Part shown: in pieces, positions 1 to 6,860 of the stretch | Position numbering within the stretch: position 1 is the first letter of the stretch | Layout: each line of letters opens with the position of its first letter | Assembly (NCBI GenBank): GCA_016748015.1 | Contig: JAAOMT010000195.1 | Location: 87,762-101,813 of the forward strand | Source of the DNA: Geosiphon pyriformis | Taxonomy: Eukaryota > Glomeromycota > Glomeromycetes > Archaeosporales > Geosiphonaceae | Length of the DNA: 14,052 nucleotides | Direction of reading: 5' to 3' | Program-made: the position numbers and the translations under genes | Notes under the pieces: model-generated | Seen by the model: the letters and a program-made list of their open reading frames with translations, nothing else | The model's database searches: none | Told to the model about the DNA's origin: nothing

Positions 1-172
1 ACACACAACAATCAAGAATTAAAGAATAACTTACATCGCAACAGTAAAAAGAAAGCCTTCAGTGTAACAGTGACATTATCACACAAATAGAATTGAGGAA
101 CTCACGAAAGACTGATTGCAATTAAAGCGGGATATTAGCAATTAAATATAACAAGAAAACCATCCCGTAACA
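1..172 (-). repeat. Possible LTR end of a third, different element (cut by window edge)
   Basis: On the minus strand the gag fragment to the right stops matching its homologue abruptly near 172. The new sequence begins TGTTACGGGATGG in minus-strand orientation, so on the plus strand it ends CCGTAACA. TG...CA ends beginning TGTTAC are typical of LTRs. The block does not match the gypsy LTR family found elsewhere in the window. It has no long open frame. I infer an element inserted into gag, with its far end outside the window, so a target duplication cannot be tested. It could instead be unrelated sequence brought in by recombination. Confidence 0.35.
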
Positions 173-454
173 ACAGGTTGGTATTTTGAATTAATTCACT
201 ATAAAAGGCTTTTCTTGCTAATTCAATATTTACTGGTGTTTCTAACAGATAGGCAATTCTTTTGTTAACATAGAAATTAAAAGCTGATTCTGCTAATATG
301 TGGTTGTGATTTTATCTCAAATGTTGACAGTAGTGTTGAAATAAGAATTTTGCGAATCCTAGATGGTTTGCTTCTATGTTTTCTGATTCTGCCACTTTTA
401 GATTTGGGTTGGTGCTGGTTCTCTGTAGAATTATACCTCACAAAGAGCACTAAA
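173..454 (-). pseudogene. gag: Gag N-terminal fragment and leader of a second Ty3/gypsy copy
   Basis: Read on the minus strand, 454 to 396 is the post-LTR leader (TTTAGTGCTC, then a stretch matching the leader at 4040-4060). From 395 the frame matches the Gag of the full-length element at 4078, with shared motifs NHLGFAKFLFQ, YCQHLR, FNFYVNKRI and LIQNTNL. The resemblance ends near 173, where a foreign sequence starts. One in-frame stop replaces an expected residue after YCQHLR. In this copy, unlike the full-length one, the frame runs from inside the adjacent LTR across the leader into Gag without a shift, although it passes stops at the expected Trp and Arg positions. The rest of this element lies to the left, outside the window or deleted. 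Confidence 0.75.
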
Positions 455-1110
455 TGTTACAAGTGATTATTTGGGGTATTGAATCAAATAACAAATCCGT
501 AACTTGGTACTAAAAGTTATTCACATTGATGTTATTAATCTGAAGATTTTGTATTTGAAGGTTTTGTATTTGAAGGTTTCGGTTTGAGTTTTTTGTATAA
601 TAAATAGAAATTCAATAGTTGTTTTATCTATAGCTTCCCAAAACCACAGTTTCATCAATTTTTCTCTCAACATGATGGCCAGTAATCCTCTGGTAAGTAT
701 TCCATATCTTCTGTACATGTTTTATCCTCTCGCAGGGGTTTTTTACCAGGCAATCTTTGACATCAGTAATCTAGCACTTTATTCAACCAATTAGTGCACA
801 ACAATAAAATCAAAATAAAATAATGAAAAAAAATAAAAAAAAATAATGAAAAAAAAGAAATAAAAGAAAATAACAAAAGAAAAAAAATAAGCCAAGGTGA
901 TTTACAAGTTAGTATTCTGTTAATAGCCATGATCAAAAGCTATTGTTCCAGTGTAATTAAGTATTAATTACTATTAACATGGAGTGTTGATAGTGGAATT
1001 AGATTTGAGATACCAAATAGTTATTTATTGTGTTTGGAAGATTGTTTAGATGAAATCTAAACTAAGAGATCTGTCTTTTTACTTTCTAATCCTACTGCTA
1101 TATATACATA
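455..1110 (-). repeat. 5' LTR (minus strand, U3-truncated) of the second gypsy copy
   Basis: This is the reverse complement of the LTR family at 3119-4014. It starts TGTTACAAGTGATTATTTGG at 455, which is the inverted LTR 3' end, and can be followed to about 1110 (TATATATACATA, matching the TATA-like part of the other LTRs). The first roughly 275 bp of the LTR (the distal U3) are missing, so the junction at about 1110 is not a normal LTR border. The T-rich tract of the family is present here as an expanded A-rich run at about 795-890. It carries the LTR-encoded frame starting with an ATG at 718, in which the Trp codon that is a stop in the other LTRs is intact. It is clearly more divergent than the two LTRs of the full-length element are from each other. 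Confidence 0.85.
521..718 (-). CDS. LTR-encoded frame, probable N-terminus of Gag (relic)
   Basis: This 65-codon open frame lies in the LTR and starts with ATG at 718. Its product shares LLAI, LREKL, FWEA, EFLF and IIQK with the frames at the same place in the LTRs at 3771-4014 and 12314-12557. Many differences between copies fall at third codon positions, as expected for formerly coding DNA. Compared with the other copies there is a one-base shift just before its stop. Beyond that shift the frame runs over the LTR end (455) and the leader into Gag at 395. No known domain is recognised. I infer that Gag translation in this family begins inside the LTR. It could alternatively be a separate small LTR-encoded protein. 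Confidence 0.5.
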   Translation of the reverse strand: MYRRYGILTRGLLAIMLREKLMKLWFWEAIDKTTIEFLFIIQKTQTETFKYKTFKYKIFRLITSM

Positions 1111-1256
1111 ATTGAGATTCCTTGTAAGAATCCTGTAATTCCTGGAATCCTGCAATTCCTGAAAGGAATCCTGGAATTCCACCTTTTACTACATCTACTT
1201 CTGATTGGTTAATAACTATGCTAATATATATTCTCTATATTTCTATAAATAACAAC
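1111..1256. other. Unassigned stretch between two inverted LTR pieces
   Basis: This stretch of about 145 bp is not recognisable as the gypsy LTR in either orientation. It contains a short tandem repeat at 1129-1180 and an AT-rich stretch with TATA-like words (ATATATAT, CTATAAATAACAA) near 1220-1255. It has no gene. It could be U3 sequence of a diverged LTR subfamily or filler from a rearrangement. Confidence 0.4.
1129..1180. repeat. Three-copy tandem repeat, core AATCCTGnAATTCC
   Basis: Units begin at 1129, 1146 and 1167, 14-21 bp each, sharing AATCCTG followed by T, C or G and then AATTCC. Each unit is nearly self-complementary around AATT. No function can be assigned. Confidence 0.6.
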
Positions 1257-1419
1257 GGAATTGCAATTCTGGAAGGCTACTGAAACAACTATTGAATCTC
1301 TGCCCATTATACAAAAAACTCCACAACCAAATCTTTAGATATTAGCACTAGAATATCAATCAAGCACCAAGTTACAAGTTTGTTATTTGCTTTGAGACCC
1401 CATATAATCACTTGTAACA
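1257..1419 (+). repeat. 3' end of a plus-strand gypsy LTR, truncated at its left
   Basis: It matches the last 160 or so bases of the LTR family, including ATTATACAAAAAACTC, TTTGTTATTTGCTTTGAGAC and the terminal CACTTGTAACA that ends at 1419. Its U5 end faces the LINE at 1420, so it is a 3' LTR or solo-LTR remnant in the opposite orientation to the LTR at 455-1110. The left part is replaced by unassigned sequence. The frame for the LTR peptide (FWKA, TTIESL, IIQKT) is still visible. The junction at 1419/1420 interrupts the LINE endonuclease frame. Confidence 0.8.
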
Positions 1420-2049
1420 ATGTTATGTGATATAATAGTGAAAGTCAGATTTTCACTCACAAAAATAAAATCCAGCACCTTTTTAATGCTCCTAAAATTG
1501 CTCCAAGTAGAAGCTCTGGCCAATAAATGTCTATTAAAAATATTGACTAAACCCAGGTCTAAACAAAACTTGAAGCTCACACTCTTTTTAGATCTATTTT
1601 CATTAAAGTCCAATAACAGTAAAGAAGCTAGTATTAACTGCTCTAAAGATCATGAAGTTGATAACAGAAGCTTGGCTGAAGCATATATAAGTAAATGCAC
1701 CAGCATACAAGTCCAAAATTGTAACTGAAAGCTTGTTTTTAAACAAAAGACATACAGAAATTAACTGACCAAAAACTTCTTCTATCTTCAAGACATGTTA
1801 AGCCAAAGAATTGTTCATAATAATGGCAACCTCAGCACTAAAAAAATCCACATTTAGACCAGAAGTGAAAACCTAAACTCCATCAAACTTACTTATAATT
1901 CATAGTCTAATATTAAATCTTAATTTTGTTTCTGTAACAATTAATACTATATTCTCAAATTTCTTATGCTAACAAACAATGTCTTTTTGCTTAGCAAAAA
2001 CATTAATACCTCTAACATTACACATAGCAAACTTCCAGACTAGATTCAT
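1420..2049 (-). pseudogene. LINE ORF2, N-terminal EEP endonuclease domain (truncated, broken)
   Basis: ORF2 of a non-LTR retrotransposon begins with an endonuclease/exonuclease/phosphatase domain that nicks the target DNA to prime reverse transcription. Visible EEP signatures in order are NVRGIN near 2000-2022, TETKL with the expected catalytic Glu at 1930-1932, DLYAG near 1699-1713, DFNEN near 1600-1611 (the GDFN block) and LDFIFVSENL near 1455-1485. Two in-frame starts are possible, ATG at 2049 and ATG at 2025. Either start overlaps the end of ORF1. Stops replace expected Trp, Arg and Gln, and a frameshift near 1610 separates the two halves. The frame ends at 1420, where LTR sequence begins, so the RT domain expected next is absent. 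On the plus strand a 102-codon shadow frame lies at 1420-1728. Confidence 0.85.
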
Positions 2050-2711
2050 TATTGAGAAGACAAAAGTAACAAAGAGCTGAACTAGTACACAAATAATCCA
2101 ATTTTAACAGAACAGAATTAACAGAAGCCTCAAGAGCTGACAATTTAAATTCCAAACTGCCCACTTTAGTGGTAAGAATTTTTGAACTACTCAAACTTAA
2201 AGACAAAACCATATTCACAACAATTAAGGAAGGAGCCATGAAAGGCATTTGCACAATATCCAGAACCATATTTGAATCTGAATCTGAACTTACAGGCACA
2301 ACCACAGCAGAAGAAGAAGATTGAGAAACAGACACCAGAGGTACTAGATCAATTAAGCTCAGCTTCTTAACAATACCCAAAACTTGATCAGCCAAAAGCT
2401 TTAAGAAATGTTTCAAAGAAGCCAAATGATTATTAATTGAGATATTCTCTTAAGCAACCAATGTGCTTCCCATATTATCTAAGGCATCAGAAGAAAGAAA
2501 ACCAGACCTCAAACCAGAATTAAGATAAGAGCTACCAAAAAAAAAAGTGAGCAAAACTACCTATGCCTAAGACTTACCACCAAAGGCAGCAGGTTGAAAA
2601 ATAAGAACACTCTTTTTTGTATACAACTTAGCCAACTGAAAACAATAATCTTCTGAAGTAATTTTTTTTTACAGATTTTGAGAGTTTGGGAATGAATGTA
2701 GTTGGTACATT

Positions 2712-2753
2712 ACACTCCAAAGCAGAATGACCAGAATGTTCACACTTTTTGCA
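2712..2753 (-). other. CCHC zinc knuckle of LINE ORF1
   Basis: The residues CKKCEHSGHSALEC fit CX2CX4HX4C exactly. This is the retroviral-type zinc knuckle that binds single-stranded nucleic acid. All four ligands survive although the surrounding frame is broken. Confidence 0.9.
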
Positions 2754-3114
2754 ACAAACCAAATCTAATCTAGCCTAAGAAAGCTTAATGCTATCAAATA
2801 TTGGCTTAATGTGATATATAAACTCCAATTTTTCTTCAAATTTGAAACCAACCACAGCACAGCAAATTCAGTTACCAAAATCTATTAAGCAATTAATGAC
2901 ACAGATTTTCCCACCATTTCCATCTAAGAAAGTGCCCAAATCATGAGCAGTTGTTCCTACTGGCAAAGTAAACAACAATGCCCTGAACTTATTTCTTGAT
3001 GCCCAAGTCCTACAATCTCCCATAGCCATAACCATGTGCACTGAGTTTTTTCCAATCAAGAAGGACCATTTGGCAGCCAATTGTTCAGTCTAATCTGAAT
3101 TGGCAAATTTTATC

Positions 3115-3118
3115 ATAG
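3115..3118. repeat. Left copy of 4-bp target site duplication (ATAG)
   Basis: ATAG lies directly before the 5' LTR, and ACAG directly follows the 3' LTR at 12558-12561. They differ by one C/T transition. Keeping a single copy and deleting the element restores the LINE ORF1 frame. Confidence 0.7.
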
Positions 3119-3194
3119 TGTTACTTGAAAAAAAAAGTCTATTAAAGAAAGAAGAAAAAATGTGACTTGAAAAAAAACATGACAAAATATGAAG

Positions 3195-3340
3195 AGACAC
3201 AGAATAGTACACAATAACATAAAATAACACGTTTTAATATAGAATAATGTGTTATAAAGCAGAATAATACAGAATAACGTGTAATAATATTAGATAACAT
3301 GTTATAATATAAAATAATTAGTTATAATATAAGAAAATAA
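3195..3340 (+). repeat. Imperfect ~20-bp repeats in U3 of the 5' LTR
   Basis: Degenerate units of the type AGAATAAyGTGTTATAAT recur several times. The matching part of the 3' LTR (about 11780-11885) holds fewer units, which accounts for nearly all of the 40-bp length difference. Such U3 arrays often vary by slippage and may carry enhancer sites, but no factor site is recognised. Confidence 0.6.
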
Positions 3341-3395
3341 AGTAATAGCTAGCAAAAACAAACAATCCAAAGCAATTCTGTAAAACTAGAAAATA

Positions 3396-3405
3396 CATAT
3401 ATATA
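3396..3405 (+). promoter_or_regulatory. TATA-like word in the LTR
   Basis: CATATATATAG is conserved at the same place in the 3' LTR (11940-11950) and in the minus-strand LTR. It lies upstream of the T-rich tract, a plausible position for the core promoter of the U3 region. In DNA this AT-rich such words also arise by chance. Confidence 0.3.
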
Positions 3406-3638
3406 GTAATAGCATTAGAAGCAGAAAAAGAAAATCTCCAGACAGAAATTCATTAGTTACTATTCCCTAATTAGAAACCATATCATTCCAAAATATTAAT
3501 AAATATATTTATTTAGCATCTCAAATTCAGTTGTTTATTATCAACTCTAAATGTTGATTGTAATTAATACTTAAAACATACGGAAACAATAGTTTTTGAT
3601 CATGACTATTGATGAGATATTAATTTACATTGTCTTGG

Positions 3639-3701
3639 CTTATTGTCTTTATTTTTCTTTATCTCTTTTATTTTTGCTTTATTTTGTTGTGTATACTAAT
3701 T
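3639..3701 (+). promoter_or_regulatory. 63-bp T-rich tract identical in both LTRs
   Basis: From CTTATTGTCT to GTGTATACTAATT the 5' LTR and the 3' LTR (12182-12244) are identical over 63 bases, while the flanks differ every 5-10 bases. The tract is almost pure pyrimidine in its centre and is followed by the LTR reading frame 70 bp later. It could be a promoter, initiator or RNA signal. It also has few CpA or TpG sites, so it would be a poor target for C-to-T decay. Confidence 0.35.
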
Positions 3702-3770
3702 AATTGAAGATTAAGTGCTAAGTATTAACATCAAAAATTGTCTGATAAAAGACTTCTGTGAGTAAGTAGA

Positions 3771-4014
3771 ACATATAAAAATTATGGATTGCTTACTAGA
3801 GGATTGCTGGCCACCACGCTGAGAAAAAAATTGATGGAATTGTGATTCCAAGAAGCTATAAATAAAATAACATAGAAATTTCTGTTTGTTATACAAAAAA
3901 CTCTAATCAAAATTTTCAGATCAAAACATCTTTAGACATTACTAATGTTATCAATTGAACACCAAATTATAGGTTTGTTATTTGCTTTGAGACCCCAAAT
4001 AATCACTTGTAACA
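3771..4014 (+). pseudogene. LTR-encoded 81-codon frame, probable Gag N-terminus
   Basis: The frame runs from 3771 across the LTR end at 4014 with no frameshift relative to the 3' LTR (12314-12557, same length). Shared pieces are NYGLLTRGLLA, LRKKL, EAINK, KFLFVIQ and LLFALRPQIITCN. The start codon of the 3' LTR (ATG) is ACA here. Stops are TGA and TAG where the other copies have Trp, and TAG at an expected Gln. It continues over the primer-binding site to a stop at about 4029, and a one-base shift before 4078 separates it from Gag. In the minus-strand copy no such shift exists. Domain unknown. I infer that R/U5 encodes the Gag N-terminus. Confidence 0.5.
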
Positions 4015-4016
4015 TT

Positions 4017-4030
4017 TGGTGCTTCCTATA
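4017..4030 (+). other. Primer-binding site
   Basis: TGGTGCTTCC begins two bases after the 5' LTR. It would pair with a tRNA 3' end reading GGAAGCACCA, that is CCA with discriminator A and an acceptor stem starting GCUUCC. The tRNA identity cannot be decided from the sequence alone. Confidence 0.7.
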
Positions 4031-4766
4031 AAGTATAATCCTACAGAGAACCAGCACCAACACACAACTATCCAAAAGTGGCAGAACCAAAAAGAATAGG
4101 GACAAACCATTTAGGATTTGCCAAATTCTTATTTCAATACTACTGTCAACATTTGAGATTAACCAACAATCACCTATTAGCAGAATTAGTCTTTAATTTT
4201 TATATTAACAAGAGAATCTCATATTTGCTAGAAGTACCAGTAAAAACCAATTCAGCCAGAGAAAATTTCTACAACAAATTAATCCAAAATACCAGCCTAT
4301 TAGCGAATTATAATTTCACAGCAATCTTTACTGAAATCAATAAAAAAATTGAAATCCACACTCAACAAAGATATTCAATTACCTATGCAAACAAAGGCAA
4401 AGAAAAACTACAAATACTAGCAGTAATACCTCAAAAAATACAACCATTTACTTAAAAAAAAACAAAACTTGAATCACCAACAAATTCATCATATTACTAT
4501 ATACTTGAAAGTGCTATCAATATCTTATCAACAGGCATGTTCACATCAAACATGAAAATCCCAGTGGCATGAATACCTTTTCAAAGTAAACAATCAAAAC
4601 TAATTTATTAGGAACTTATGGCAAATATTTCGAGGGATTTAAGTTGCAATTACCAATGTCATCAGGATTTTGATTACTGCCATCTCCACCAGATTTCAGA
4701 ATCATGAGTTCTTGGAAAGTAATGGAATTAGAAGAAAAGGAAGATAACAATTAGAAATTCAATTAC

Positions 4767-4874
4767 CAAAACCCAATTATTGAAAACCCTGAAATTGAAA
4801 CCATGAACATTTAAACTCAGCAAAACCCAATTTTAGAAAATCCAAAATTAAAACTTTGAATCTTCAAACTCCAC
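4767..4874 (+). repeat. Two 54-bp tandem repeats in Gag
   Basis: Copies at 4767-4820 and 4821-4874 both start CAAAACCCAATT and encode QNPIIENPEIE and QNPILENPKLK. The 54-base unit keeps the frame. They lie in a low-complexity linker upstream of the capsid-like domain. Confidence 0.65.
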
Positions 4875-5002
4875 AAAATTAGAATAATCTAAACCTCAAC
4901 ATTAATAATCAACAAAACTTACCTCCAGTAACTGTTATCAATTCACCACTAGTTGCTGCATAACAACAGCCATTGCCACAACCTCAAATTCAGTTACCAC
5001 CA

Positions 5003-5024
5003 CAACAACAACAACAACAGCAAT
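5003..5024 (+). repeat. CAA/CAG microsatellite (poly-Gln)
   Basis: Seven or so consecutive CAA/CAG triplets follow Pro codons in the Gag linker and would encode a Gln run. Unlike most Gln codons in the element, these have not become TAA or TAG. Confidence 0.75.
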
Positions 5025-5577
5025 CAAACTTAGATCCAATGGTCTACACCCCAATAGCAAAACTTGAAAAGTTTATGGGCAAAGAAGATAATGCCTAGGT
5101 GTGACTAAATGATATTAAAAAAGTCATTACAGCCAATGGATAAAATGATACCAGAGCTATGCAAGCCATTCCATATTTCTTCCAGAATACCGCCAACTTG
5201 TGATATCAAAGTCTGGATAACAAATCCCAGAATTTCAATGCATTTAAGCTTGTGTTTTTACAATATTTCAGCAATAATAACAGCATCAACTGCTTAGCCA
5301 ACATCTTTACTACCATTAAGCAAGAAGAAACTAAAGCAGTTACTACTTATTTGGGATGCTTCCACAGGAATCTACACCAAATTCAAGCAATACAGGTTGA
5401 TTATTTCACAGTGCCACAAATACTAAACCAATTCATTAGAGGCCTGTACAGTAGTATCTTCCAATATATATGTCCCTTGCATTCAGTAGATCTTTAAGCC
5501 ACCATTATAAATGCCAGAGATTTTGAAGCAGCTAAATTTGAAGCCAATTATGTCCAAGCCATAAATCTAGTAATAAA

Positions 5578-5639
5578 CAAATCATCTAAATTGAATTCCA
5601 AATTGAAACAAATCATCTAAATTGAATTCCAAATTGAAA
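5578..5639 (+). repeat. Exact 31-bp tandem duplication in Gag
   Basis: Positions 5578-5608 and 5609-5639 are identical. Since 31 is not a multiple of three, it shifts the frame. Removing one copy makes the capsid-like frame continuous with the knuckle frame. The copies are identical although the element is otherwise diverged, so the duplication is recent compared with the insertion. Confidence 0.85.
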
Positions 5640-5810
5640 CAATTCAATGATTCAATTAATTAGAAACTAGAGAGATACTTAGCTGACAATCGAGCAATTT
5701 ATCAGTCTCCACAATGATGCGATAATGCAAGAAATGTGAATTGTTTCCGAAATCAGTCACATCTTTCATCATCATTATCCAATTAGCCATGACAGCAAGA
5801 GATGTGTAGT

Positions 5811-5852
5811 TGCTACAATTGTGGTAAACAAAGTCACATCAGAGCTAGCTGC
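5811..5852 (+). other. CCHC zinc knuckle of Gag (nucleocapsid)
   Basis: CYNCGKQSHIRASC fits CX2CX4HX4C with all four ligands intact. It marks the nucleocapsid end of Gag and fixes the frame that continues into protease. Confidence 0.9.
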
Positions 5853-6161
5853 CAAGTTTATAGCAATAATTCACAATCGGGGAATCAAAATTGAAACTCT
5901 GATTGCAGATTTCAAACTCTAAACCACTACTCAAATTAAGATTACTATCAACCACACTACACTCAAATAGCACAACAATCAATCTACCAAATTCCAGTTT
6001 ATTAAATCTCAGCACCAGTTATCTACCAGCCACAGCTGCAAGTGATATATTAGCCACAACAAATTCAAACCCCATCATACAATCTAACCCAAACATCATC
6101 CAAAAACCAAAGACCAAGAATCATTCAGCAAAACTGAAGATTAGTAATGGTTGTACATTAA

Positions 6162-6860
6162 TTGATTTCCAGTTTATCTAACCATGTCATAAGATCATGT
6201 CCCAAGAATTTGGAAAACAGATACAACCAAAATCAGAGTTCCCAGAACTATCTGAGTTTCCTGGTTATTCCAGAAGATGTTTCAACCAACAACAACCTGA
6301 AAATCTTCCTGAAACAAACAATCAATAACAACATACCTTCAGTTACTGTTACAAATGATGAATTGTTAGCAGCCATTTTTCTCTTTGAAATTGAAGGACC
6401 AACTGAAATCCCTTTTTTTAGTAGAGCTGCCTTTGATACAAAACCCATCACTGCCATGTACACTGATGTCAAGATTGATGGGCAGACCATTAAGCTGATC
6501 TTAAACAGTAGTTTAGCAGGCAGCATTATCACATAACAACTCATGGACCAATTAGGTTGCTGAGTTGATCACACTATTAGCACCAGAATTATCACTGCTA
6601 ATAGAGCCACCAAAACTCCAATTGGTAAAATTGACAATTTTCTTATCAAAATCAATGATATCATTGTACCAATCAAGGTTTTAGTCATGGAAGCCACTCA
6701 ATATTAAGCTCTTATTGGTAATGACTGGCTGTTTAAAACCAATGTCATGCTTAACTGGAACATTCAAAAGCTATAGCTCAGCTAAAATGGGCAATATACT
6801 AAAGTACCAGTCACTTGTAGACACTTCAAGACTACTACAACTGCACCACTAATTGAATTT
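6162..6860 (+). pseudogene. Retropepsin-like aspartic protease with altered active site
   Basis: The protease matures Gag-Pol. It is part of the same frame as Gag. The stretch 6162-6536 is open and gives VTNDELLAAIFLFEIEG, then MYTDVKIDGQTIKLIL followed by NSSLAGSIIT. At 6504-6512 the expected D-S/T-G triad reads AAC AGT AGT (N-S-S). Asp to Asn and Gly to Ser are both explained by single G-to-A changes. The strand with ALIGNDWL, typical of the second half of such proteases, is at about 6711-6731. Stops at 6534, 6573, 6705, 6774 and 6783 replace Gln or Arg codons. The copy is catalytically dead. Confidence 0.8.

Larger units (their letters stand above)
2018..3118 (-). pseudogene. LINE ORF1, C-terminal part (CCHC zinc knuckle, Ser-rich tail, coiled-coil-like end)
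   Basis: ORF1 proteins of LINEs bind the element RNA and form the RNP. Entering from the gypsy junction at 3118, the frame gives EQLAAKWSFLIG, TWASRNKFRALLFTLPVGTT and KICVIN, then GN-stop-ICCAVVGF, then the knuckle CKKCEHSGHSALEC at 2712-2753 (CX2CX4HX4C, intact). An A-run near 2660-2670 shifts the frame. The next frame gives FQLAKLY, QPAAFGG and LASLKHFLKLLADQV, a Ser/Val-rich stretch and LTTKVGSLEFKLSALEASV, which has coiled-coil-like heptads, ending at a TAA at 2018-2020. Stops stand for Gln (TAG, TAA), Arg (TGA) and Trp (TAG). The N-terminal half lies at 12558-13335, separated by the gypsy insertion. The last intact piece is 2018-2425 (135 codons). Confidence 0.85.
3119..4014 (+). repeat. 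5' LTR (896 bp)
   Basis: It begins TGTTACTTGAAA and ends CACTTGTAACA, giving the inverted ends TGTTAC/GTAACA. It is followed by a primer-binding site two bases later. It is 40 bp longer than the 3' LTR, mainly because of the repeat array near 3195-3340. Most differences from the 3' LTR are A/G or C/T transitions. A TATA-like word, a 63-bp invariant T-rich tract and an 81-codon frame are listed separately. Confidence 0.93.
4015..6160 (+). pseudogene. gag: Gag of the Ty3/gypsy element (broken)
   Basis: Gag builds the virus-like particle and packages RNA. Pieces in order: 4078-4455 (open, 125 codons, NHLGFAKFLFQ, FNFYINKRI; no ATG, the first codon is GTG); a Pro/Asn/Glu-rich part with two 18-residue repeats (4767-4874); a CAA/CAG run (5003-5024); a capsid-like retrotransposon Gag domain from about 5039 to 5510 (AIPYFFQNTAN, FLQYFSNNNS, VTTYLGCFHRN, ILNQFIRGL); a 31-bp duplication (5578-5639) that shifts the frame; CYNCGKQSHIRASC (5811-5852); and a Gln/Pro/Tyr-rich tail that runs into protease with no terminal stop of its own. 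Frameshifts also lie between 4500 and 4611 and between 4870 and 5039. Stops replace Gln or Trp, for example at 5096-5104 and 5139. Confidence 0.85.

Noticed and set aside
1420-1728. Plus-strand open frame of 102 codons
   Set aside because: It is antisense to the LINE endonuclease, which has recognisable motifs on the minus strand.
3195-3340. CRISPR-like repeat array
   Set aside because: Units are degenerate, contiguous, without unique spacers, and lie in an LTR.
3711-3896. Minus-strand open frame of 61 codons in the 5' LTR
   Set aside because: Not kept in the other LTR copies, whereas the plus-sense LTR frame is kept in all.
6248-6544. Minus-strand open frame of 98 codons
   Set aside because: Shadow of the protease frame on the plus strand.
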